64,000 nt of DNA, taken from contig QLIY01000135.1 of the NCBI GenBank assembly GCA_003260075.1, positions 62,001 through 126,000 of the forward strand, in the 5' to 3' direction. The DNA is from Phallusia mammillata (lineage: Eukaryota; Chordata; Ascidiacea; Phlebobranchia; Ascidiidae). Positions 47,401 to 56,843 of this stretch are shown piece after piece (positions within the stretch are counted from its first letter, which is position 1; each line of letters starts with the position of its first letter). Under the pieces are notes generated by a model. The model saw only the letters and a list, made by a program, of their open reading frames with translations. It was not told where the DNA came from and did no database searches. The translations under genes were made by a program, and so were the position numbers.

Positions 47401-50400
47401 AACTCCAGGTACCTTGTTATAATTTTAAAAAAGACATACTAACTTAAAACTGTTTACTTACTATTTCCGTTCGATTTTATTGTTCCACAACGATACCACG
47501 AAGTAAAGTTTTTAGTTTGATTAAAACTGCTTTCTGTAGCTGGCAGCCGGTGCGATTCGATTCGGTCGTTGCTTGGATCAGATGAGCGATCGGTAATTAT
47601 ACTCGCTATCGACGAATAAGGCATCATCGGGCCTAGAAATAAAATTAAAGCATCGTTCGTGTGGCTTGGCAGTAATTAGAAGCTGAAAATAAATTGTTGC
47701 AGAAAAAAAACAAAAATAAATTGAAAACCCAAAAATTTGTCAAAGGGAAAAAATACAAAAATCTTAGTTCTTGACATAATTGAACAAGGTAAAAATGCTA
47801 TAAAACAAGATTTTGTTGTCGAACCGCAAATCAGTTCAATTCTTCTTTAAATTAAAGGAAATCGGGAAAAAAATTATTTAAATTTCGAACGCACCTAAGC
47901 AGTGTAGCAGGAACCAGCTTGATGACGAACCGAACTCCGCGTCATAATACCGACACGGCTGTGACGTCACCATGACGTCATTCTCGTTCGTCGCGGAACA
48001 AGGGTCTACGTCATCACCTTCACACGTCAAACATTTGCGTATTGAGGAATCGACCGANCTTCTTTAAATTAAAGGAAATCGGGGAAAAATTATTTAAATT
48101 CCGAACGCACCTAAGCAGTGTAGCAGAAACCAGCTTGATGACGAACCGAACTCCGCGTCATGATACCGACACGGCTGTGACGTCACCATGACGTCATTCT
48201 CGTTTGTCGCGGAACAAGGGTCTACGTCATCACCTTCACACGTCAAACATTTGCGTATTGATGAATCGACAGAAACCGAGTAAACGTGACGTTCGCGCTC
48301 ACGACGCTCGGTGCTGACGTAATAAATGACGCGTCGGGTTGCGTCATAATGCAAAAGCTTCGTTACTTCCCAATGACCGTCGGTCAGGAACTTTTTGTAA
48401 GGTGGTTTCTGTTTAAAAGCGTAGAGTTTAAAGTGTGACAAGTACAAAGGCTGTGGGTACAGAACCCAGGTAAACATTAGTTGCAAAGATGGCGGTTTCA
48501 TTACGTTAGATCAGTGGTTCCCAACCTTTTTTGTCCTGTGCACCCTTTTAGTCGATATTCAAATCTAATTCCCCCCTATAAATTTAGTTTGCTAAAATAT
48601 CGTGCAGCAATAACACATAGCACAGACGACCAGAAAGAGATTATTATTGTAACACAAGTTTCCCCCTAGTGGGGAATTCCCCTCTGGTTGGGAACCGCTG
48701 CGTTAGAAGCTTTTACATGTGTTACAGCAACCGCGCACTATAACCTTGTGAGTCAAATTTGGCGTTTACATACAATATATTATTTGGTCCTGTGTTTAAA
48801 ATATAATGTATCGAAATATTGGTTTGGTAACTTAATAATAATAAATGTACACAGTATATGCATTTGCGTTTATTATTGCTTTCAAAGTTTGTGTCAATTT
48901 ATATCCACGAATTACCATTTTGACTAAAAACAGGTAAGGTCATTATGGAAAAGAAAAAAATGTGTAATTTTAAACAGTTCAGTTGCTTAGCGACCAACTT
49001 ACGTCAGTGTAGTTGATCATAGCCACGTGACGAAAATTCCCCTTGGTTCCATACCCGGCTTGGGTGACGTAGAAAAACACCCCTGGGTCGGTGGACAGTA
49101 GATAGGGAGAATTCTAAAGCAAAAACTCAGGATAAGCACAAAGTTATATCCCACTATTTTAATTGGCAATAAAATGTTGCTGTTATTTTCTCTTTAAAAT
49201 CGACAATAAAATGTACTCATGATTTACAAGTTCTCTAGCAGTTTTAATGTCTTTTTAATGCAGTGGTTCTCAAACTTTTTCATTATTTTTTCAAAACGGT
49301 CCCTTTGCCATTATTTCGAAGGCTCGCGGTCCTTAAGCCTGAATGTGTATTTCTGAAAAACGAAAGTTGATTGCAGGATTTTAGCTAGTTATGCAAAATT
49401 GCGCATAATAATGTTCCAAAGACAGCTTGTGACATCGCACACAAGACAAAAAACATTACGATTGTGCGCGAACAATTGCATTTTTGATAGTTGCCATTCA
49501 GTAAAGGCTATTGTTTAGCAATGGAGACAGTCCATTCTCATTTCTACTTAGATTTACACTTATTCAGTTGCACAAACTGACGCTAAATGAGATTACAGAA
49601 TTACTTTAACCTTTTCGCGGTCCCCCCAAAATTGCCTCACGGACGGGGGGGGGGAAGGTGACAGAATTACTTCAACCTTTTCGCGGTCCCCCAAAATTTC
49701 CTCACGGACCCCTAAAGGACCGCGGACCCAGTTTGAGAACCGCTCTTTTATTGATTTATGTTTTATTAAATCAGGGCTCTTTGACATTTTGTTATGTACC
49801 ATATAAGGAATCCAGCCACCGGGTGTCGCACTTGATTTCTTGACCTGTAGAATGTCGTCAACGCATGTTTGCATTGTCGGGTAGCATTGTTGCGTAACAC
49901 TGACCGATTGTGTACGGTTTGACCACGTGATCAACAAAGCTTCGCTGTCCAGGGTCCACGTGACTGCATGCAACATCTCTAAACGTTCCCTGCAAAGAAA
50001 TTGTTTTTCTGCTTGTAACTATTCGTATTGTTTTGGTTCTTAACTGTCTGTACCAATGGTTCCCAACCGGAAAGGAATTCCCAAAAATTGCATGTTGTTT
50101 GTAAATAGACACTTAAGCTCTGGTATATGACCTCTTTGCATAGTTTAGCATCTACTATGTAGTGTATTAGGGAGGAATAATTTTTTTTGGGGGGGGGGAA
50201 AATTGTTTTTCTGCTTGTTTTTATTGTTTTGGTTCTTAACTGTCTGTACCAATGGTTCCCAACCGGAAAGGAATTCCCAAAAATTGCATGTTGTTTGTAA
50301 ATAGACACTTAAGCTCTGGTATATGACCTCTTTTCATAGTTTAGCATCTACTATGTAGTGTATTAGGGAGGAATAATTTTTTTTGGAACTGTTAAGGAAT

Positions 50401-53400
50401 TAATTCGTCGAAAAGGGTCGGAAACTACTGGCCTACACGTTTGCTTAACAAGACCTCATATTACTCATAATGTTGCATTAACACAAGTCAAATAAACAAG
50501 ATTCAATTTTAAACCAGTTCATTTGTTCATTCCTGTTTTCATTGCGGTCTGAAGGCTTTGAACTTCGCAAATACAAAAGGTACAACTGACCTTTCAATCA
50601 GAGGTCGTATGAGTTGCACTTTGTTTTTCATCTTTAAGTCATAGACGAACATCGTGACTGTTGGATTGTCATAACCAGCCTACAACAAAAGGCACGAATA
50701 TCAAGCAAAAAAATGGATTCAAATTCGATATGCTTATGACGTCACAATTAGATTAGGCCGTCAGCCCGTCACATAACAATATCATTCGGTCTGTGAACAA
50801 CGCCCCAATATTTTCAACTGTCAGACTAAATTGTCGTTTTGATTCGTCCAACGTATGTACCTTTGGATACGGGTAACCATCGGTTTCGGCGTAGACCAGA
50901 GGGGAATTCCCCTTAACGTAGGTCGACACTTGCTCTCTGGCGACCCCGGTGTCGTCAAAGCGAGCAAAAGCGAGAAAACGTCCGTTCGGCGACCACCAGT
51001 GGGCGATGTTGGTCTTCAGTATTTCTTCTGCAAAGCCAAAGTTTTGTCACCATTTAGATATACTGTTTGTTTCAGAGTTGTAAGTCGGGCCAGGCTTTTC
51101 GTGCCGGGTTCGGGCGTAGGTTTCTTCTTCTAAAAGCGGGCCTGATTCAGGCCTGATCTTACACTCTGTGTCAGTATTTTTTTGGAATAAATAGCTAGCT
51201 ATATAAGTAGCCAGTTACTGGACCTGACCTAATGTCAAACTGCCCTAAAACGCCTTGTTTAAGACCAATTGTCTATTCTGTTTGTTGTCTTGGTCTTTCC
51301 TGAGGCTTTAATGTATAATCTTGTCAATCACACTTTCGGTCCTAAACGGGGTTCCCAAAAACGATTTGGGTTCGGGCCGGGTTTCGGGTTTGTACTTTCG
51401 GGTTTGGGCTCTAATTTCAGGCCCGTTTTAAACTCTGGTTTGATTAATACATAAGTAAAACAATACACATAATAGAGTAAACATTCGGTTTAACCAGATT
51501 CGGTTAATTCGGATCTTCGCCTAATTCGGACGAAACTTGAGATTTGAATGAGATGTAATGTGGTAAGGCTTTAACTAATCGACCTCGTATAAACTGAATC
51601 TTCGCCTAATCCGGGGGGGGGGCGGTTCATTCGGATCTTCGCCTAATTCGGACGAAACTTGAGGTTTGAATGATATGTAATGTCGGAAGGCTTTAACTAA
51701 TCGACCTCGTATAAACTGAATCTTCGCCTAATCCGGACATTTTTTTAGTCCAAACGGGCCTCGATTAACCGAGGTTTACTGCACATAGAAAAACTCTACA
51801 AATATACACACGTATGACCTTTTACCTTCGTAAAGCCAGTCGGCTAGTCCGTTACTAACTAGTCCAGGTTTTCCGTCTTTTGTCAACCTCTGTGCATTGT
51901 GAGTAGACGTGACTTCAGACTTGTAGTAAATATCACCGTTCAAGATGTAAATCATCTGCGTCCCGTTCGGCCCAAAACCAGCAAACTGAAACACGTCGTC
52001 TGTATTGTGGTGGATGAGTTGAGTGTGTCGGGCTCTAGGTAAAAGAAACTAGAGTCAGTTTGTGGTCCGGGTACTCACTTAAGTGTTTAAGTATAAGCTT
52101 GATTATACAAAGTGTTTGAGTGTTTACTTTGAGTATTTGAGTATTTTGACTTATCGGTTATAATTCAAGGCTTAGCCTAACTATTAACTTCAAGTGTTCT
52201 AACTTAAGCTATTGGGTAAAACTTCCGAAAGCTGTTGGAATGATTGTTACTTTGTGTTTAAAGGTATGTGAAATAATTTAGATCTTGATGTTTGGTTTCA
52301 AACAATCTTTGCAGTGTCTGCTAATCTTTCTCACGATTTTTTTCTCTGCAAATTTAAATCACCTTTTTTATCATTATCAAGTTAAAATCATGTATAACAC
52401 ACTTCATTCTGCCACGTTACTACCAATTACTGCCAGTGCATAGGGTATTAAGCCATTGCCTGTTAGTGGTCGGTGCAACTGTGTGTGCAATTCTTTAAAT
52501 GATCAAGAACGCACATACATCTACACCGGCTACTTATAAGGCTCTTTCGTCGCTGCGTTACCTCAATAGTTGCCAAACAACCAAGTAAACAAGAACCTCC
52601 AAGTTCTAGTTATTTATAATCTCTTTTGTAAGTGTTCATGGAACCTGGAAGGGTAATGTATATTCTATTTTACGAACTCGACCTTCTGAATCTAAACATG
52701 ATTGCAATTTCATAATAATACTGTTACGAATTGTCATGGGCAATTGTGTGGGGACGCAAAAACATTTATGTTAATAAATGCTGGGAAATATAGGGGCACC
52801 CTTGAAATTGGGTAACACATACCTTATATCCGTTGTAAGTATTGCAAAATGTTCATGTGGAAAACTAATAAAGGGGGGGGGGGAATAATACTGTTACGAA
52901 TTGTCACGTGCAATTGTGTGGGGACGCAAAAAGCATTTAGGTTAATAAATGCTGGGAAATATAGGGGCACCCTTGAAATTGGGTAACACATATATCCGTT
53001 GTAAGTATTGCAAAATGTTCATGTGGAAAACTAATAAATAGAATGTACCATTTAAATTGCAAATATATAAGTTAGGAAATCCACCTTTCTAGTTTTTAGA
53101 TGAATGTTGCAGCTACTAGGTTCCAGTCAAAAACTTCTAAAGCGTGCACAGGTCGTTTGACAGAGAGCCAAGTTTGTCGACACATTAGCAACACAAAGAG
53201 TAGACTTACTTTAGCTTGAGGTCGTAAATAAAATATGAGGCGTTGAATGAGTGGCTGTAGATTGGCTTCTTTTCGAACGACAGAAGGGCATACCGCAGAT
53301 TGGCAGAAGCTTGGAAACCGTTTATGTCGTAATCAGCCTGAAAAGACACGGACTCGGTTGACTTAAAAGCAGTGGTTACCAACCTTAGGTTTTTCTTTTA

Positions 53401-56400
53401 TGGCCCCGTTAAAGTCGTAGTTTTTTTATACCATTTTTTCTGGTTATACCTAGGGGACACTAGTAAAATAACCAATATTTTCAGAGCGCACTATTGATAG
53501 AAATAAAGAAAAATCACTCATTACATTTAAGCTCAAATAAGATCAAATATTTTTTCGTTAGCAACAAGTGCACCTTGCTACTTTCAAGGTTTTGAGAGCC
53601 TTTGCTTAATGCTTTCGCTAAATTCATTCATTTATTTGCCTTCTCTAACCACATTTTGTGTAATGTATATAACTTCATCGAATTACCACCATAGCTTTAA
53701 AAAAATCTAGTGTTTTGACAAAATTCATATCAAGTAACAACACACCGGAAAACTAGTTTATCAATTTAAAAATCGTTTTGTTCAATATAATGTATCATTA
53801 TTGCAACGTTGTTCCAAATTTGAAAATAGTCACCATTGTGCGTTCTGGAATAAGCCGTTCTTGGGCTCCATTCGGTCCAGAGAGAAGCCACACAATTCCG
53901 TTTTTATCTCTCCACGTCAGCTTGTCATTTACCCACTGGGTGTCGCTCACGAGAGCGTTATTCCAGGGTTTGTCTATGATGTCGTCGACCTCAGCGGATG
54001 GAATTATGGTCACTGTTTCATCTAAAATGCAATATTTATGAGTGAGGTGCACAACATTAATGAGTAAGCGAAAACTGAGCTTTCGCGACGTTTACTTAGG
54101 ATTAAAGGCTCTGATGCAAAAACAACAGACTTTACATTCAGTGTTTGGAAATGCACAGAATTGGGGCGTTTTCAAGGGCGAAATTGTGCTGGACGCAATT
54201 GGTGAATGGATGTACAAGGCGCTTCATCTACACCATTTTGATACAGCGTTATTACAAAGTACGGCTTGAGATGGGTTGTATCCGGTGGTGGGATTCAGCC
54301 GGTTCGCACCTGTTCTATACAACCGTCTCAGGAAATGTATGCGATCAGCGAACCGGTTAACATTGCCGGTTACTGTTAATGGACTTTTTGTAACAAAACC
54401 GGCTGAAAAATATGACTTTTGTGATACTACCGGCTGACTAAAAATTTGAATCCCATTACTGGTTGTATCACTCGACCATGGGGGGCATTACCCTGATGAA
54501 GGTGTCTCTCGTATGGGACATCCAAACGGCGGTATATTATAATAAATACTGCTGAAAGAGTTACAAATTTGTCAATAAACTACAGTACCATTGGTCTTAC
54601 CTGTGGATAACAGAACAACTGCAACAACCACGAATCCACAAACCATCAAAATCACCACCAGAGCAATCGCCATTCCCTTCCAATTCCTCTGTTCCGGATT
54701 ATTTCCGACCAACTCCTGAAAAATAATAAAATATCGTGTGATTTCTATGAAAACGCTAACTTTCATTTTGGCTAGTGTGATCATCTAACAGTAATTCAGT
54801 TTTTTGGATATAACATGCAGAAAAGCCATGCCAATATTCATTTTGTATTTTAAACTTGTGTGACAGGCTCATCGACTTTAAGCGGTTGTGATATATTAAT
54901 ATCAGTCTTTACACGGAAAGGGCATTTGATGGGGAAAAACAAAATCAATCATAATAAAGAGAGTTGCAATTGCACAAGCATCGACCAAAAAGTCAAGGGT
55001 GTCTGTAAATTTATATTGATTTTTCACAAAAAGATTGTCATTAAAGCTACTGTCAGACGAATAAGACCTTTAAGTTGAAATCACTCAGTAGAAATAGTAA
55101 CCATTGGCAGTTTTAACTGTTAAAATTTGTTTAGTACCAACATGGTTAAACATACAACATTTCATTTAGCTGTAAAGGTCCCACGTACGTCATTTGTTTT
55201 GCTTGATATTTTTTCCAAAGCAATCAAACCAACGATGACTTAATTAAATAGAATCGTTTTTAAAAGGACTGTAAACATTTAACTTGGATGACATAAACAC
55301 AGTACTGCCAACAATTTGGGAAGAATAGATATATGACATGAGCGTCACCATCTCCGAAAATGATTATACTGAAAAATATCAGACCCTCCAACAGACTGTA
55401 TGGTCATTGACGATTACTGTTTACAGAATCAGTCAATGAATTTACATGGAATATGTATATATTTCGCCTTGGTATCTTCAGTTCCTTATTCAAATAGAAC
55501 CCATCTGTGATGATATTTTACCATACATTTGGTGGGGGGGGGGGGACTGACAAATATCAGATCCTCCGACAGACTGTATGGTCATTGACGATTACTGTTT
55601 ACAGAATCAGTCAACGAATTTACATGGAATATGTATATATTTCGCCTTGGTATCTTCAGTTCCATATTCAAATAGAACCCATCTGTGATGATATTTTACC
55701 ATACATTTGGTGAGTAATAAAAAACAACAAAAATGTATGACTCTGTGGACAAAACTGTTCCCCAAATGTTGTTTTGCAGCATTTCCTTAATTGAATGGGA
55801 GCTTTTTTGCGGCTAATTTATATCTTGATAACGTGTTACCAACCACGAATGACAAGGAATCCATTGAACTAACGCCATCTACGAACCACGCAAGAAACCA
55901 CAAGCACCATAAGCAGACCCGAAACCAACCAGTCGATTAAACTCATAACGTACAAGCACCCAATCGTGGTCCAAAATCAATTAAAACCAAATCAGTTTTC
56001 AATGTACCAAAACCGCAGAGTAAACCTCATAGGTGCATCAAATCTGCCAGCTATCGATTGAAATGGCTCCTACGCGGCCTAACGGTGACATAAAAAATGC
56101 ATGGACCTCTCGGCGTGCTGTCCATCACACTAGTCCGGCAGGGCCATTGCTACATTGATAAATGACCTATGGCTAATGAATAGAATACACCTCATCAGTC
56201 TTTCATAAGTACTGGTTGAATAAGAAAATATCCCTAGTATATATATTTGTTTTTAACATCCAAAGCATGAATTTAGATCTGAAATTTCGATTGCAATTTT
56301 GGTTTGGTGCATGTATTGTTTTGTAGAAAATGTAAACTTTGACATGGAGCCCCTTTTTTGAAAAGGAATGTACATAATATCTAGCTTGAACAGTTTAAAC

Positions 56401-56843
56401 GTGACGTTTTCACGTTCGACCTTTTATCAATTTTTTTGTACATAAATAAAAACCAAAAAGTACAGTATTTTCATGTCCTCATTGCTAAAATATTCCAATC
56501 AGAATTTTTTTCCTTAAGGTAGAATTCACGCCACAAAAACGAATGTATCTCGTAGTCTAGGACAAAGTTATGCCGAACAATATCAAAAATTGCCTAAAAT
56601 TCTATCAAACGGTACTTTTAAAAACCAACGACTCGAGAAAAAATGATCAAAATCACCAAATACCTCATCACTCTCAAGTACAGCAGAAGATTGGTTTTCT
56701 TTCTCATCTTCAACCTTGTTTAGCTTTCTGGTGCCTGTTTGATTTTTGGCCGCAGTTCTGCAGTGAGCATCGATATGCGACGCGCGACGTGGTAGAATTG
56801 GTGTACAAGCAGTATATACATGAGGCCGAGTGGCGACCAGCAT
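42420..56843 (-). CDS. DPP6/DPP10-like: DPP6/DPP10-like inactive dipeptidyl-peptidase homologue, probable Kv4 channel subunit
   Basis: Sixteen minus-strand exons: 56843-56664, 54715-54601, 54021-53834, 53337-53210, 52034-51826, 51027-50861, 50679-50591, 49989-49800, 49113-49003, 48408-48111, 47632-47462, 46785-46719, 45653-45462, 44174-44020, 43409-43115, 42643-42420. Phases agree throughout, giving about 889 codons once the assembly duplication in exon 15 is discounted. Order: short cytoplasmic N-terminus, one membrane helix, beta-propeller ([20 protein letters not shown] is almost the vertebrate DPP6 sequence), then the alpha/beta-hydrolase domain ([32 protein letters not shown]). The nucleophile serine of DPP4 (GWSYGG) is glycine here, while the Asp and His remain, so no peptidase activity is expected. 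Vertebrate DPP6/DPP10 bind Kv4 channels and speed their gating; that role is inferred. Confidence 0.93.
43149..43354. repeat. Direct duplication joined by 11 G inside DPP-like exon 15
   Basis: 43149-43244 and 43257-43354 are near identical, separated by G at 43245-43255. The duplication breaks the reading frame; using either copy alone restores it. Confidence 0.9.
43665..43810. repeat. Fragment of the TTCGGG-type dispersed repeat
   Basis: AGTTGTAAGTCGTGCCGGGTTCGTGC and GGGACCTGACTTAACATTCTGTGTC correspond to 51076-51175. It lies in the DPP-like intron between exons 14 and 15. Confidence 0.4.
44215..44474. mobile_element. hAT MITE with 75-base poly-G insertion
   Basis: TTTCAAATGTACCGGCAAACG at the left and GGTTGCCCATCCCTG at the right match the family at 37699. 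G at 44355-44429 interrupts it exactly where that family reads into its right arm. The length and place mirror the poly-C at 25859 and suggest an artefact. Confidence 0.7.
44514..44756. mobile_element. hAT MITE with perfect 8-bp target duplication
   Basis: Ends CAGGGGTCGGCAACCCCTGG and GGTTGCCGACCCCTG are flanked by AAATAGGA on both sides (44506-44513 and 44757-44764). Confidence 0.88.
45270..45430. repeat. SINE copies in inverted arrangement
   Basis: A tail copy in reverse (TCATAACTGAGATCAGCCCA...) runs into ATCATAGTACGCCAGGCCTA. The same 18-20 bases return inverted at about 45405-45433 (AATAGGCCTGGCGTACTATG), making a foldback. Confidence 0.6.
45815..46165. repeat. Full-length composite SINE: tRNA-like core between inverted arms
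   Basis: The left arm 45820-45890 (CTATTGAAGGCGTTATACTG...CACCAAGCATTCCC) reappears inverted at about 46030-46085 (AATGCTTGCGGCGACCCTGA...CAACGCCTTCAATA). Between them is a degraded tRNA-like core with a GTTGGTATAGCTCG A box region and a GTGTTCGAATCCCAC B box, and a CTAGATTTTTCTAG hairpin. The tail ends TTTATGTTCTTCTC. Structure and host suggest the Ciona composite SINE type (Cics-1), from memory only. Confidence 0.6.
46364..46710. repeat. Tandem array with GGGTTCGAACCCAGGACA and GGGTCAGGCGCGCC units
   Basis: GGGTTCGAACCCAGGACACT followed by CCCGGGGACGAATCCC occurs at about 46368 and 46501. TATGGGTCAGGCGCGCC.GAC with CCAAGTTCCTGCC follows at 46428, 46556, 46607 and 46670. It ends eight bases from the donor of DPP-like exon 12. 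The motif GGTTCGAACCC resembles a Pol III B box, so a tRNA-derived origin is possible. A 145-codon frame across it is a by-product of the repetition. Confidence 0.7.
47012..47539. repeat. 259-bp direct duplication joined by 10 G
   Basis: 47012-47270 and 47281-47539 differ at a few bases (for example CAGCGCGCGG versus CAACGCGCGG), as two alleles would. They are separated by G at 47271-47280. The copy contains the 3' end of DPP-like exon 11; only the right copy is continuous with the rest of that exon. Confidence 0.9.
47842..48273. repeat. ~215-bp direct duplication of DPP-like exon 10 joined at an N
   Basis: 47842-48057 and 48059-48273 are near identical and meet at the single N at 48058. The unit includes the last ~163 bases of exon 10 and its GTGCGT donor. 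The right-hand copy is the one continuous with the full exon, so the left copy (exon part 47895-48057) should not be annotated as an extra exon. Confidence 0.88.
48512..48700. mobile_element. hAT MITE in DPP-like intron 9
   Basis: It starts CAGTGGTTCCCAACC, ends GGTTGGGAACCGCTG, and is flanked by CGTTAGAT and CGTTAGAA. Confidence 0.8.
49261..49745. mobile_element. hAT MITE containing a 10-G duplication join
   Basis: It starts CAGTGGTTCTCAAAC and ends GTTTGAGAACCGCTC. Inside, GACAGAATTACTT.AACCTTTTCGCGGTCCCC is present at 49590-49644 and again at 49657-49711 around G 49645-49654, so the true element is ~65 bp shorter. Confidence 0.75.
49996..50430. repeat. ~185-bp duplication joined by 10 G, within a TTCCCAACC-type MITE
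   Basis: 49996-50188 and 50199-50394 match (TTGTTTTGGTTCTTAACTGT, ATGGTTCCCAACCGGAAAGG), separated by G 50189-50198. The right end near 50430 (TCGTCGAAAAGGGTCGGAAA) also occurs at 9195-9215, so a MITE of this family lies at both places. Confidence 0.75.
51060..51445. mobile_element. Fullest copy of the TTCGGG-type dispersed repeat
   Basis: It runs from AGAGTTGTAAGTCGGGCC to GGCCCGTTTTAAACTCTGG, with CTTTCGG.CCTAAACGG and GGTTCGGGCCGGGTTTCGGG inside. Loosely inverted ends suggest a DNA transposon derivative. It lies in the DPP-like intron between exons 5 and 6. Confidence 0.45.
51487..51781. mobile_element. Pogo/Tigger-like MITE with a 10-G duplication join
   Basis: Outer ends GGTTTAACCAGATTCGG and AACCGAGGTTTACTGCAC belong to the CAGTAAACCTCGG family. 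The segment 51498-51612 is repeated at 51625-51738 around G 51613-51622. Confidence 0.7.
52714..53037. repeat. ~155-bp direct duplication joined by 11 G
   Basis: 52714-52872 and 52884-53037 match with small differences (TCATGGGCAATTG versus TCACGTGCAATTG). G occupies 52873-52883. Intronic in the DPP-like gene. Confidence 0.9.
54283..54457. mobile_element. MITE of the GCCGGTTC family
   Basis: It starts near GTGGTGGGATTCAGCCGGTT and ends TTTGAATCCCATTACTG, with ACCGGTTAACATTGCCGGTT inside. Related to 39795-39961. It lies in the DPP-like intron between exons 2 and 3. Confidence 0.6.
54601..54715 (-). CDS. DPP-like gene, exon 2 (transmembrane helix)
   Basis: Encodes [14 protein letters not shown] then a ~22-residue hydrophobic stretch ([20 protein letters not shown]) and LLST. 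The NP.QRNWKG.AIAL.VILV.C pattern is diagnostic of DPP6/DPP10 rather than DPP4 or DPP8/9. This helix anchors the type II protein and is the part that contacts Kv4 voltage sensors in vertebrates. Confidence 0.93.
54716..56663. other. DPP-like intron 1 with a 166-bp duplication joined by 12 G
   Basis: 55368-55533 and 55546-55711 are near-identical copies around G 55534-55545. They contain GGAATATGTATATATTTCGC, related to an arm of the palindrome at 3467. Nothing else is recognisable in this intron. Confidence 0.7.
56664..56843 (-). CDS. DPP-like gene, exon 1 (cytoplasmic N-terminus)
   Basis: The frame ending ..[18 protein letters not shown] joins in phase 0 through a GTATTT donor to [14 protein letters not shown]. 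The ATG at 56843 gives 60 residues. A CACTGCAG at about 56757-56764 could instead be an acceptor, with the exon starting inside and an upstream exon supplying the ATG. Vertebrate DPP6 and DPP10 use several alternative first exons here. Confidence 0.6.

Noticed and set aside
47895..48057. An additional alternative exon in the DPP-like gene
   Set aside because: It is a truncated copy of exon 10 lacking an acceptor and ending at an N, best explained by the duplication join.
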